A stretch of DNA of 43,510 bases, taken from the NCBI GenBank assembly GCA_947450865.1, contig CANFWR010000006.1:1-43510 (forward strand). Direction: 5' to 3'. Shown here in pieces: positions 1 through 7,641 of this stretch. The position numbers were made by a program, and so were the translations under genes. The notes below the pieces were generated by a model. The model made no database searches. It was not told the origin of the DNA and saw only the letters and a program-made list of their open reading frames with translations. The stretch is from Cytophagaceae bacterium (lineage in GTDB: Bacteria > Bacteroidota > Bacteroidia > Cytophagales > Spirosomataceae). How positions within the stretch are numbered: position 1 is the first letter of the stretch; each line of letters opens with the position of its first letter.

Positions 1-356
1 CCACCAATTGGAATCGCCTGACACAAAATATCTCCATGCGTAATAGCACGCTCTGAAAGCACTAAAATATCCAATGGATCGCCATCCCCTCTTTCAATAT
101 CCTTACCAGAATACTTCCGAGCTAATTCCGCGATGCCATCTGAACAATAGGTTTGTGGCAAAAAGCCATATAAAGCAGGCACAATATTCGAAAATTTCTG
201 CGGACGGTCAATCTTCAAATATCCCGTTTGCTTGTCAATCTCGTATTTTACTGTGTCCGTAGGAACAATTTCAATAAACGCGGTCACTAATTCAGGCATT
301 TGGTCACCTATTTGAACGCCATGCCAAGGATGTGCCTTAAAGAAGTTTCTATTCAT
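1..356 (-). CDS. ppa: Inorganic pyrophosphatase, family I (3' end outside window)
   Basis: Soluble cytoplasmic enzyme that hydrolyses pyrophosphate to two phosphates and so pulls biosynthetic reactions forward. The first 118 codons read from ATG at 356 without a stop to the window edge, so the C-terminal part is missing. The family I signature GDGDPLDILV lies at about residues 90-99; its aspartates (D91, D93, D96) bind the metal ions. The N-terminal HPWHG and the KYEIDK..GYLKIDRP stretch also fit the family. It is divergent from def with about 100 bases between the starts. The only real uncertainty is the unseen C-terminus. Confidence 0.93.
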   Translation of the reverse strand, partial: MNRNFFKAHPWHGVQIGDQMPELVTAFIEIVPTDTVKYEIDKQTGYLKIDRPQKFSNIVPALYGFLPQTYCSDGIAELARKYSGKDIERGDGDPLDILVLSERAITHGDILCQAIPIG

Positions 357-426
357 ATTCTTTTTATTAAATCTAACTTAGGTTAAAAATCCCTGCAAAT
401 TACGAAAAACAAAGGATAAATTCTGC

Positions 427-434
427 TAAATTTG
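427..434 (+). promoter_or_regulatory. Possible -7 promoter box for def-pheT
   Basis: TAAATTTG matches the Bacteroidota -7 pattern TAnnTTTG and lies 23 bases before the def start. I see no TTTG at the expected -33 distance, so this is a half-match only. Confidence 0.3.
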
Positions 435-457
435 TTGTTTGCATTGCGCTAATAGAC

Positions 458-1030
458 ATGATTTATCCAATTATACCCTACGGGGACCCTGTTTTAAGAA
501 AAGTCGCATCCCCTATTGAATTAGGGAGCCTCGATTTAATCAAATTATCGGAAGATATGTTTGAGACCATGTATGCGGCCAGCGGCGTAGGTTTAGCTGC
601 ACCTCAGATCGGCATGGACATTCGCTTATTTGTAGTGGACGGTCGTCCCATGAATGAGGGAGAAAAGGACGAGGACGTGGATGAGTCATTAATTGGATTT
701 AAGAAGGTGTTTGTGAATCCGACTATTTTGGAGGAAACAGGAGACGAATGGGGATTTGAAGAAGGATGTCTTTCGATCCCAGGTATCCGTGGCGAGGTGT
801 ATCGCCCAGAATACGTAAAAATCCACTATTGGACCGAGCAAGGCGAAGAAAGAACGGATATTTTTGAGAGTTTAGCCGCACGCATTATCCAACACGAATA
901 CGATCATATCGAAGGTATTTTATTCACAGATCATTTAAATCCTGTGAAGAAGCGCCTTATCAAAAATAAGTTAAGTGATATCACGCGAGGAAAAGTTTCC
1001 GTGGATTACAAAATGAAGCTTACTCGTTAA
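458..1030 (+). CDS. def: Peptide deformylase
   Basis: Cytoplasmic metalloenzyme that removes the formyl group from the N-terminal methionine of new proteins. All three family motifs are present: GVGLAAPQIG (residues 43-52), EGCLSIPG (102-109) and QHEYDH (145-150). The predicted metal ligands are C104, H146 and H150, with E147 as catalytic base. The length of 190 residues is normal. The gene sits 8 bases ahead of pheT and is probably cotranscribed with it. The fmt product, which adds the formyl group that this enzyme removes, is encoded further along at 10057, not next to it as in many bacteria. Confidence 0.96.
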   Translation: MIYPIIPYGDPVLRKVASPIELGSLDLIKLSEDMFETMYAASGVGLAAPQIGMDIRLFVVDGRPMNEGEKDEDVDESLIGFKKVFVNPTILEETGDEWGFEEGCLSIPGIRGEVYRPEYVKIHYWTEQGEERTDIFESLAARIIQHEYDHIEGILFTDHLNPVKKRLIKNKLSDITRGKVSVDYKMKLTR

Positions 1031-1038
1031 TTAGACAG

Positions 1039-3471
1039 ATGAAAATTTCCCTCAATTGGTTACGTGATTTTATTGACATTTCGAAGCTTCCTGCACAAGG
1101 TAGCCCAGAAGAATTAGACGTTTTATTGACAAATACTGGACTGGAAGTGGAAGGCATTGAGCCGCACGATAAGGTTCCGGGTGGATTGAAAGGGTTCGTC
1201 GTGGGCGAGGTTTTGACCTGCGAAAAATTCGAAGTGAAAGAGAAAACCTTGAGCCTGACGACGGTAGACGCAGGTTTAGACGAAATATTAACGATTGTAT
1301 GTGGAGCTGCGAATGTAGCAGCAGGCCAAAAAGTGATCGTTGCCATCCCTGGTACTCAATTATACGACAAAGAGGGCAAAGAATTATTCAAAATCGAGAA
1401 GCGCAAGGTCTACGGACAGCCCTCCGAGGGAATGATTTGTGCAGAAGATGAAATTGGAATTGGAACGTCTCATGATGGAATTTTAGTTTTGGATACTGAG
1501 GTGCCTAATGGAACACCGGCTGCATCGTTTTTTGACATCGCAGGAGATTTAGTTTTAGAAATCGGATTAACACCAAACCGCGCGGATGCTGCCTCTCACT
1601 GGGGCGTAGCTCGCGATATTCGTGCCGTAACGGGCCTTCCGATCCAATTACCTTCACCTGCTTTGGTGATCGAAAGTAACGCACATCCCATCACGGTTGA
1701 AGTAAAAGACGCGGGGTGCGATCGCTTCTGCGGCATTACCATCGATGGTATTCAAGTAGCGCCTTCACCAGCTTGGTTACAGGAACGTTTAGCTGCTATC
1801 GGTTTGCGTCCCATCAATAACGTGGTAGATATCACGAATTTCATTTGCCATGGTGTAGGCCAGCCGATGCATGCGTACGATTGGAATGAGATCAAAGGCG
1901 GCAAATTAATCGTTGATTCTTTACCAACTGGAACCGTTTTCAAAACCTTAGACGGCATTGAACGCAAATTAACCGGCGAAGAATTAATGATCTGCGACGC
2001 TTCAGGCGCTATCGGCATGGCCGGTGTGATGGGCGGAGAAGATTCAGGCATTAAAGACAGCACCACACGTGTATTCTTAGAAGTCGCACACTTCAAACCA
2101 GAGCGCATTCGCAAAGCAAGCCAAATTCACGGACTTAAAACCGATGCGTCTTTCCGTTTCGAGCGTGGTACTGATATTCAGGCGAAACTATTCGCATTAG
2201 AATACGCAGCCCAATTAATTCAAGAAGTAGCCGGCGGTAAAATCACATCTGAGCCGATCGATTATTATCCCATTCAGGTTGAATTAGTTCGCATTCCTGT
2301 CAGCGTTAATCGAGTGCAACAATACATCGGCATCGAATTAGCGGCTGAGCGAATCAAGGAAATTTTAACCCTGTTAGATTTCAAAATCGAGGCAGATAAA
2401 GGGGACGAATTCGTTGCTACATCGCCTGCTTACCGCGTTGATGTGACTAGAGAGGCAGATATTATCGAGGAAATTTTGCGTATCCACGGTTTGGACAACA
2501 TCCCCTTATCGGATCATTTAAGCGCGAATTTCATCTCGGAGTTCCCTTTGTTAGACAAGGAGCGCGTGCAGTTGAATATCTCACAGATTTTGACGGCCAA
2601 AGGTTTCCAAGAAATCATCACCAATTCATTGACGAAAGCCGATGCACATGCTGCCATCGCGAAAGATTTACCATTTGAAACGGTAGAGATACTAAATCGT
2701 CTTTCCGAAGATCTTGGCGTCATGAGACAACACATGTCTTTCGCCGGATTAGAGGTGTTAGCACACAATATTAACCGCCGCCAAAAAGATTTGAAAGTCT
2801 TTGAATTTGGCAAAACCTACCATAAAAAAGGGGCTAAATACATCGAAAAGAAACATTTAGCCTTGTTTACGACGGGGTTATGGGCCGGAGAAACCTGGTC
2901 AAGCGCACCTACTAAAACCGCGTTACACCACTTATACCAAGTCAGCATTGAGCTAATGCGCTCCTTGGGAGTAACGGAATTTGAGACAGATACCATTGAT
3001 AATTCAAGTGTATTTGCCTTCGGATTACGCATTTCCATCAACAAGAAGGCGTGCCTAGAAGTAGGGATGATTCACCCGAATTTAGCTAGTAAATGGGAGG
3101 TAAAACAAGACGTATTCTTCGCGGATTTCGACTGGGATTACTGGGTGAAGCAAGAAAAGGCAGACTTCGTCTACCAAGAGATTTCCAAATTCCCTGAGGT
3201 GCGTCGTGACTTATCACTTGTCGTAGATAAGACAGTTAGCTACCAAGCCATTCGCAAACTTGCGGAGCAATACGAGAAGAATTTGTTGAAAAACGTATCG
3301 ATATTCGACGTCTACGAGGGGAAAAACCTAGGCGAAGGCAAGAAAGCCTATTCAGTTAGCTTTACGCTACAGGATGAGTCTCAAACTTTAACGGACAAAG
3401 TGATTGAGTCCACGATGGATCGCTTAATGAAAGGATTCGAGAAGGAAATAGGAGCGCTAATTCGAAAATAA
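1039..3471 (+). CDS. pheT: Phenylalanine--tRNA ligase beta subunit
   Basis: Beta chain of the heterotetrameric enzyme that charges tRNA-Phe. At 810 residues it has the usual full length and layout: N-terminal fold beginning MKISLNWLRDFI, an EMAPII/OB tRNA-binding domain at about 40-155, the B3/B4 editing region at about 210-390, B5 at about 410-485, the catalytic-like core, and the C-terminal ferredoxin-fold anticodon-binding domain (about 715-810, beginning near the motif KFPEVRRDLSLVVD). The alpha subunit gene pheS is not next to it. Its last codons form one arm of a perfect hairpin shared with the convergent ffh. Confidence 0.96.
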   Translation: MKISLNWLRDFIDISKLPAQGSPEELDVLLTNTGLEVEGIEPHDKVPGGLKGFVVGEVLTCEKFEVKEKTLSLTTVDAGLDEILTIVCGAANVAAGQKVIVAIPGTQLYDKEGKELFKIEKRKVYGQPSEGMICAEDEIGIGTSHDGILVLDTEVPNGTPAASFFDIAGDLVLEIGLTPNRADAASHWGVARDIRAVTGLPIQLPSPALVIESNAHPITVEVKDAGCDRFCGITIDGIQVAPSPAWLQERLAAIGLRPINNVVDITNFICHGVGQPMHAYDWNEIKGGKLIVDSLPTGTVFKTLDGIERKLTGEELMICDASGAIGMAGVMGGEDSGIKDSTTRVFLEVAHFKPERIRKASQIHGLKTDASFRFERGTDIQAKLFALEYAAQLIQEVAGGKITSEPIDYYPIQVELVRIPVSVNRVQQYIGIELAAERIKEILTLLDFKIEADKGDEFVATSPAYRVDVTREADIIEEILRIHGLDNIPLSDHLSANFISEFPLLDKERVQLNISQILTAKGFQEIITNSLTKADAHAAIAKDLPFETVEILNRLSEDLGVMRQHMSFAGLEVLAHNINRRQKDLKVFEFGKTYHKKGAKYIEKKHLALFTTGLWAGETWSSAPTKTALHHLYQVSIELMRSLGVTEFETDTIDNSSVFAFGLRISINKKACLEVGMIHPNLASKWEVKQDVFFADFDWDYWVKQEKADFVYQEISKFPEVRRDLSLVVDKTVSYQAIRKLAEQYEKNLLKNVSIFDVYEGKNLGEGKKAYSVSFTLQDESQTLTDKVIESTMDRLMKGFEKEIGALIRK

Positions 3472-3479
3472 TTAGCGCT
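3453..3479. terminator. Perfect hairpin spanning the pheT and ffh stop codons
   Basis: AGCGCTAATT (3453-3462) is followed by a 7-base loop and its exact reverse complement AATTAGCGCT (3470-3479). The arms contain the last codons of pheT on one strand and of ffh on the other; both stop codons lie inside it (3469-3471 and 3472-3474). There is no T-tract on either side, so it is not a classical intrinsic terminator. It could still block 3' exonuclease or act with Rho. Seen directly in the sequence; the function is inferred. Confidence 0.55.
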
Positions 3480-4806
3480 TGAACATGCCACCTAAATTAG
3501 GCATCTTCATCTTTCCATCCTGAACCTTGTTCATCATCTTCATCATTTTGCGCATGTCTTCGAACTGCTTCAACAGGTTATTCACCTCTTGAATCGATGT
3601 TCCCGATCCTGCCACAATGCGATTCTTGCGTGATGGATTTAAAATATCTGGATTCTGACGCTCTTTCGCCGTCATCGAATTGATAATCGCTTCGATGGGC
3701 TTGAAGGAATCATTGGAAATATCCACATCCTTCACGGCTTGGCTCATCCCTGGCACCATCCCCATCAAATCCTTGATGTTACCCATCTTCTTGATTTGCT
3801 GTAATTGTGCATAGAAATCCTCAAACGTAAAGTTGTTTTGGCGTATCTTCTTATTTAATCGAGCTGCTTCATCTTCGTCAAAAGCCTGCTGCGCACGCTC
3901 CACTAAGGATAATACGTCCCCCATTCCTAGGATACGGTTCGCCATACGATCAGGATAGAACTGATCCAAGGCCTCCATTTTCTCCCCTGTAGAAATGAAT
4001 TTGATTGGTTTATCTACAATTTGACGGATAGAAAGGGCCGCACCACCACGAGAATCCCCATCTAATTTCGTTAAGACAACGCCATCAAAATTTAATCGAT
4101 CATTAAAAGTCTTCGCCGTATTCACCGCATCTTGACCGGTCATGGAATCCACGACGAACAAAATCTCCGTCGGCTTAATCGCGTCCTTTACAGCAGCGAT
4201 TTCATTCATCATCACCTCATCTACCGCTAAACGACCTGCTGTATCGACGATGACTACTTTTTTACCCATCTTGCGGGCATACGACAACGCGTTCTCCGCG
4301 ATGCTTACGGCATTCTTATTTTCAGGCTCAGCGTACACTTCCACCCCTACTTGCTCTCCCAACACTTTCAATTGGTCAATCGCCGCTGGACGATAAATAT
4401 CGCAGGCTACCAAAAGCACATTGCGTCCCCCTTTTTTAATGTATTGAGCTAATTTACCGGAGAAAGTCGTCTTACCAGAACCCTGTAAACCTGCAATCAA
4501 AACAACTGCCGGATCACCTTTTAGGTTAATGTCCTGCTTTTGACCACCCATTAACTGGGTTAATTCATCGTGAACAATTTTAGTTAGTAATTGACCAGGC
4601 TCCACAGCGATCAGGATTTTTTGGCCCATCGCCTGATCCTTAATACGATCCGTGATTTCTTTCGCTACCTTATAGTTAACGTCCGCGTCCATCAAGGCGC
4701 GGCGAATTTCCTTCACCGTTGCAGCAACGTTAATATCCGTAATTCTACCGTTCCCCTTCAGGGTACGCATAGCAGTGGTCAACTTCGAACTTAAATTCTC
4801 AAACAT
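3472..4806 (-). CDS. ffh: Signal recognition particle GTPase Ffh (SRP54)
   Basis: Protein part of the signal recognition particle; it binds 4.5S RNA and signal peptides and delivers ribosomes to FtsY at the membrane. The 444 residues show the N domain (1-90), then the G domain with P-loop GLQGSGKTT (106-114), DIYRPAAIDQL, VDTAGR and TKLDGDSRGG, then the M domain from about 300, which ends in a methionine-rich tail (MRKMMKMMNK...). The ATG at 4804-4806 gives the standard N-terminus MFENLSSKL. The gene is convergent with pheT with no base between the stops and divergent from icd. Confidence 0.97.
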   Translation of the reverse strand: MFENLSSKLTTAMRTLKGNGRITDINVAATVKEIRRALMDADVNYKVAKEITDRIKDQAMGQKILIAVEPGQLLTKIVHDELTQLMGGQKQDINLKGDPAVVLIAGLQGSGKTTFSGKLAQYIKKGGRNVLLVACDIYRPAAIDQLKVLGEQVGVEVYAEPENKNAVSIAENALSYARKMGKKVVIVDTAGRLAVDEVMMNEIAAVKDAIKPTEILFVVDSMTGQDAVNTAKTFNDRLNFDGVVLTKLDGDSRGGAALSIRQIVDKPIKFISTGEKMEALDQFYPDRMANRILGMGDVLSLVERAQQAFDEDEAARLNKKIRQNNFTFEDFYAQLQQIKKMGNIKDLMGMVPGMSQAVKDVDISNDSFKPIEAIINSMTAKERQNPDILNPSRKNRIVAGSGTSIQEVNNLLKQFEDMRKMMKMMNKVQDGKMKMPNLGGMFKR

Positions 4807-4958
4807 AGTTTCTAAAAAAAGGACTGCAATTTACGCTTTTTCAGGCAAATTTTAATCAAATAATGGGAGTGAACTTTCCGTGCCTATTTCGCAAGAAAAA
4901 ATATCCACTATTTTGACAAAAATACCCCAAAATAATGGAGGAAAAAAGATTTAGTCTT

Positions 4959-4966
4959 TACCTTTG
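4959..4966 (+). promoter_or_regulatory. Probable -7 box of the icd promoter
   Basis: TACCTTTG matches the Bacteroidota TAnnTTTG element exactly. It lies 40 bases before the preferred icd start and inside the longer reading frame from 4935, which argues against that upstream start. No good -33 TTTG is visible at 18-20 bases upstream. Confidence 0.45.
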
Positions 4967-4982
4967 CAGGATTAACATAACC

Positions 4983-4998
4983 TATCAAAATTTTGATA
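4983..4998. promoter_or_regulatory. Perfect 16-bp palindrome in the icd leader
   Basis: TATCAAAATTTTGATA is a perfect inverted repeat without a spacer. It ends 8 bases before the icd start codon and lies downstream of the presumed transcription start. This is the position and symmetry expected of an operator for a dimeric regulator, but the AT-rich sequence could also arise by chance. The binding protein is unknown. Confidence 0.35.
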
Positions 4999-5006
4999 TA
5001 ACAAAA

Positions 5007-6236
5007 ATGGAAAAAATTAAAGTTGCCAACCCTGTCGTTGAATTAGACGGCGACGAAATGACTCGAATTATCTGGAAATTCATCAAGGATAAATTAATCT
5101 TGCCTTATTTAGATTTAGATATTAAATACTATGATTTAGGCGTAGAATACCGCGATGAGACGAATGACCAAGTAACTATCGAAGCAGCGGAGGCAATCAA
5201 AAAATACGGTGTAGGTATCAAATGTGCTACCATCACTCCAGATGAGGCTCGTGTAGCTGAATTTGATTTGAAGCAAATGTGGAAATCACCTAACGGAACT
5301 ATTCGTAACATCCTAGATGGTACTGTTTTCCGTGAGCCAATCGTTTGTGCTAACGTTCCTCGTTTAGTTCCTAACTGGACTGCTCCTATTATGATCGGTC
5401 GTCACGCATTTGGTGATCAATACCGCGCAACTGATTTCGTAACGAAAGGAAAAGGTAAATTAACGGTTACATTCCAACCAGAAGATGGTGGTGCAGCACA
5501 AACTTTCGAAGTATATAACTTCAAAGGAGATGGCGTTGCCATGACCATGTACAATACAGATGAATCGATCAAAGGTTTCGCGCACTCTTGCTTTAACATG
5601 GCATTGAGCAAAGGCTGGCCTCTATATTTATCGACGAAAAACACGATCTTGAAGAAATACGATGGTCGTTTCAAAGATATCTTCGAAGAGATTTACCAAG
5701 CTGATTACAAAGCACAATTCGATGCTGCAGGTATCGTTTATGAGCACCGTTTGATCGATGACATGGTTGCTTCTGCGTTAAAGTGGAATGGTAACTTCGT
5801 TTGGGCTTGTAAAAACTACGATGGAGACGTTCAATCTGATACCGTTGCGCAAGGTTTCGGTTCATTAGGCTTAATGACTTCTGTATTAATTACTCCAGAC
5901 GGAAAAGTGATGGAAGCGGAAGCTGCTCACGGAACAGTGACTCGTCACTACCGCGATCACCAAGCTGGAAAGCCTACTTCTACGAATCCAATCGCATCTA
6001 TCTTCGCTTGGACTCGTGGTTTAGAATTCCGTGGTAAATTAGATAACAATGCGGCTTTGATTAATTTCTGCCAAACATTGGAAAAAGTATGTGTAGCTAC
6101 TGTAGAGTCAGGTAAGATGACCAAAGACTTAGCCGTTTGTATCCACGGTAACAAAGTTACTCACGGAGAGCACTACTTATACACAGAAGAGTTCTTAGAG
6201 GCTTTAGATACAAATTTGAAGGCTGCGTTAGCGTAG
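5007..6236 (+). CDS. icd: Isocitrate dehydrogenase (NADP+), eukaryote-type homodimer
   Basis: Cytoplasmic TCA-cycle enzyme that oxidises isocitrate to 2-oxoglutarate and makes NADPH. The sequence [21 protein letters not shown] at the start and [13 protein letters not shown] near residue 340 are typical of the NADP-dependent family shared with mitochondria and many Bacteroidota, not the E. coli-type enzyme. I start at the ATG at 5007 (409 residues). An in-frame ATG at 4935 would add 24 residues unlike the family and would place the -7 box inside the coding region. A strong terminator follows, and the TAG stop lies within the mini-palindrome array. Confidence 0.95.
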   Translation: MEKIKVANPVVELDGDEMTRIIWKFIKDKLILPYLDLDIKYYDLGVEYRDETNDQVTIEAAEAIKKYGVGIKCATITPDEARVAEFDLKQMWKSPNGTIRNILDGTVFREPIVCANVPRLVPNWTAPIMIGRHAFGDQYRATDFVTKGKGKLTVTFQPEDGGAAQTFEVYNFKGDGVAMTMYNTDESIKGFAHSCFNMALSKGWPLYLSTKNTILKKYDGRFKDIFEEIYQADYKAQFDAAGIVYEHRLIDDMVASALKWNGNFVWACKNYDGDVQSDTVAQGFGSLGLMTSVLITPDGKVMEAEAAHGTVTRHYRDHQAGKPTSTNPIASIFAWTRGLEFRGKLDNNAALINFCQTLEKVCVATVESGKMTKDLAVCIHGNKVTHGEHYLYTEEFLEALDTNLKAALA

Positions 6237-6386
6237 TCGTCACTGCGTGACTTAGTCAAAGAGTCCGGAGGGGAAGAAATTCCTCTTCGGATTTTTTTTG
6301 TGCTGACATTTATGACCAAGTCCGCAGGACGACTAAATCGCGTAGCGATGACTAAGTCTCGAAGAGATGACCCAGCCGCCCCGCGG
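6232..6386. repeat. Array of mini-palindromes with a conserved 8-base linker
   Basis: Five short palindromes of different sequence share one design (arm, 3-base loop, arm): TCACTGCGTGA (6240-6250), TCCGCAGGA (6321-6329), TCGCGTAGCGA (6338-6348), TCTCGAAGAGA (6357-6367) and CCGCCCCGCGG (6376-6386). Between them are near-copies of TGACTAAG: TGACCAAG (6313-6320), CGACTAAA (6330-6337), TGACTAAG (6349-6356) and TGACCCAG (6368-6375). The first palindrome is flanked by the same linker in reverse, CGTAGTCG (6232-6239) and CTTAGTCA (6251-6258). The period is 17-19 bases. Because arm sequences change in pairs, symmetry rather than sequence seems to be conserved. The icd terminator sits in the middle. 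Origin and role are unknown. Confidence 0.7.
6264..6299 (+). terminator. Intrinsic terminator of icd
   Basis: A 12-bp stem, TCCGGAGGGGAA (6264-6275) with TTCCTCTTCGGA (6280-6291), closes on a GAAA tetraloop with two G-T wobble pairs and is followed by eight T (6292-6299). It lies 28 bases after the icd stop. Confidence 0.9.
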
Positions 6387-6395
6387 CGAAGGCAC

Positions 6396-6427
6396 AAAAA
6401 AAATCGCGCCGATTGCTCAGCGCGATT
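6396..6427 (-). terminator. Intrinsic terminator of the rpsF-rpsR-rplI operon
   Basis: On the minus strand an 8-bp stem (AATCGCGC at 6402-6409 pairing with GCGCGATT at 6420-6427, 10-base loop) is followed by a run of eight T (complement of A at 6396-6403). It lies 26 bases beyond the rplI stop. Confidence 0.85.
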
Positions 6428-6452
6428 CCTACTTATCGTTTTGTTTCAAATA

Positions 6453-6896
6453 CTATTCTGAAACCACAGAGAAAGCAATTTTGTGTTTTACTTCTTTGTG
6501 TAAGTCAAGCGTAGCAGCGTAATCGCCGATTGTCTTCACTTCTGAATCGAATGAAATCTTCTTACGATCGATATCGAAACCTTTTTCTTTCAACATCTCT
6601 GAAATTTGAAGGCTAGTCACACGACCAAAGATTTTTCCGCTATCACCTGTCTTCGCAGGAATAGTCAATGTCATTTCACCGATAGCTGTAGCTAAATCGA
6701 ATGCATCTTGACGAACTTTCTCCACTTTGTGAGCAGCTTGCTTGATGTTTTCCGCTACAACCTTGCGGTTAGACGGAGTCGCCATGATAGCGAAACCTTG
6801 TGGAATTAAGTAATTACGACCGTAACCAGCTTTCACTGCAACGATATCGTTTTTGTAACCTAATCCAGCAATATCTGTTTTTAATATAATTTCCAT
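6453..6896 (-). CDS. rplI: 50S ribosomal protein L9
   Basis: Large-subunit protein that reaches from the L1 stalk base. The 147 residues show the N-terminal RNA-binding domain with MEIILKTDIAGLGYKNDIV and the glycine-rich GYGRNYLIPQGFA loop (about 24-36), a connecting helix (about 40-75), and the C-terminal domain. It is the last gene of the operon, 36 bases after rpsR, and is followed by a terminator. Confidence 0.97.
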   Translation of the reverse strand: MEIILKTDIAGLGYKNDIVAVKAGYGRNYLIPQGFAIMATPSNRKVVAENIKQAAHKVEKVRQDAFDLATAIGEMTLTIPAKTGDSGKIFGRVTSLQISEMLKEKGFDIDRKKISFDSEVKTIGDYAATLDLHKEVKHKIAFSVVSE

Positions 6897-6932
6897 CTTA
6901 TGTTTACAATCAAATGTTTATTGGATAAGGTA

Positions 6933-7184
6933 CTATTTTAAACCGTCAGCCACGTAAGGCATCAAAGCCAAGTGACGAGCACGCTTGATAGCTTGTGCCA
7001 CACGACGTTGGAATTTCAAAGAAGTTCCTGTGATACGACGAGGTAAGATTTTACCTTGCTCGTTCACTAACTTCAATAAATAATCAGGGTTTTTGAAATC
7101 GATGTATTGAATACCAGATTTCTTGAAACGGCAATACTTCTTGCGGTTTCCGTTCTTATCTACAGGTTCGTTAACTAGTGTCAT
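6933..7184 (-). CDS. rpsR: 30S ribosomal protein S18
   Basis: Small-subunit protein that pairs with S6 on 16S rRNA. The 83-residue sequence contains KKYCRFKKSGIQYIDFKN, the ILPRRITGTSLKFQRRVAQAI core and the RHLALMPY ending, all diagnostic. The start lies one base after the rpsF stop, so translation is probably coupled. No ssb gene lies between rpsF and rpsR here. Confidence 0.97.
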   Translation of the reverse strand: MTLVNEPVDKNGNRKKYCRFKKSGIQYIDFKNPDYLLKLVNEQGKILPRRITGTSLKFQRRVAQAIKRARHLALMPYVADGLK

Positions 7185-7185
7185 A

Positions 7186-7548
7186 TTATGCTTCTGTTTT
7201 TTCTGGTTTTCTACCTACTAATCCTTTTCTCTTTTTTTCGTTATAAGCTAATGCGTGCTTATCTACCGCTAGGGTTAAGAAACGAATCACGCGCTCATCA
7301 CGCTTGTATTCTAATTCTAATTTAGCGACTAGAGTAGGAGCTGCTGCAAATTCGAAAATTTGATAGTATCCAGTGTGCTTGTTCTGAATCGGGTAAGCTA
7401 ACTTACGTAAGCCCCAAGCGTCTTCATGAACGATTTGCGCACCGTTATCTACCAACAGATTCTTGAATTTCTCAACAGTGTCCTTTGTCTGTTGTTCAGA
7501 CAAAACGGGAGTTAAAATGAACACCGTCTCATAGTTTTTTAATTCCAT
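7186..7548 (-). CDS. rpsF: 30S ribosomal protein S6
   Basis: Small-subunit protein that binds S18. Start [18 protein letters not shown] at 7548 gives the normal N-terminus and 120 residues. A longer frame reaches 7617, but its extra 23 residues would be read from DNA that carries a near-perfect promoter, so I reject that start. The C-terminus is basic ([11 protein letters not shown]). First gene of the S6-S18-L9 operon. Confidence 0.96.
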   Translation of the reverse strand: MELKNYETVFILTPVLSEQQTKDTVEKFKNLLVDNGAQIVHEDAWGLRKLAYPIQNKHTGYYQIFEFAAAPTLVAKLELEYKRDERVIRFLTLAVDKHALAYNEKKRKGLVGRKPEKTEA

Positions 7549-7588
7549 AAAAAAATTGTTGTTTAAAAACTGGTAAAAATTTGGACTG

Positions 7589-7619
7589 CAAAGGTACGAA
7601 TATTCCTTCACAATCAAAA
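7589..7619 (-). promoter_or_regulatory. Promoter of the rpsF operon
   Basis: Read on the minus strand: TTTTG (7615-7619), an 18-base spacer and TACCTTTG (7589-7596). This fits the Bacteroidota -33/-7 consensus and predicts a transcription start near 7582, about 34 bases before the chosen rpsF ATG. Confidence 0.75.
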
Positions 7620-7641
7620 CGTTAACAACAAAATTTTAGGA

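Noticed and set aside
4935-5006. N-terminal extension of icd
   Set aside because: It would contain the -7 box and the palindrome and has no family similarity.
6301-6395. Reading the mini-palindrome region as a CRISPR array
   Set aside because: The linkers are 8 bases and the variable parts are palindromes of 9-11 bases, which does not fit repeats of 25-40 bases with spacers of similar size.
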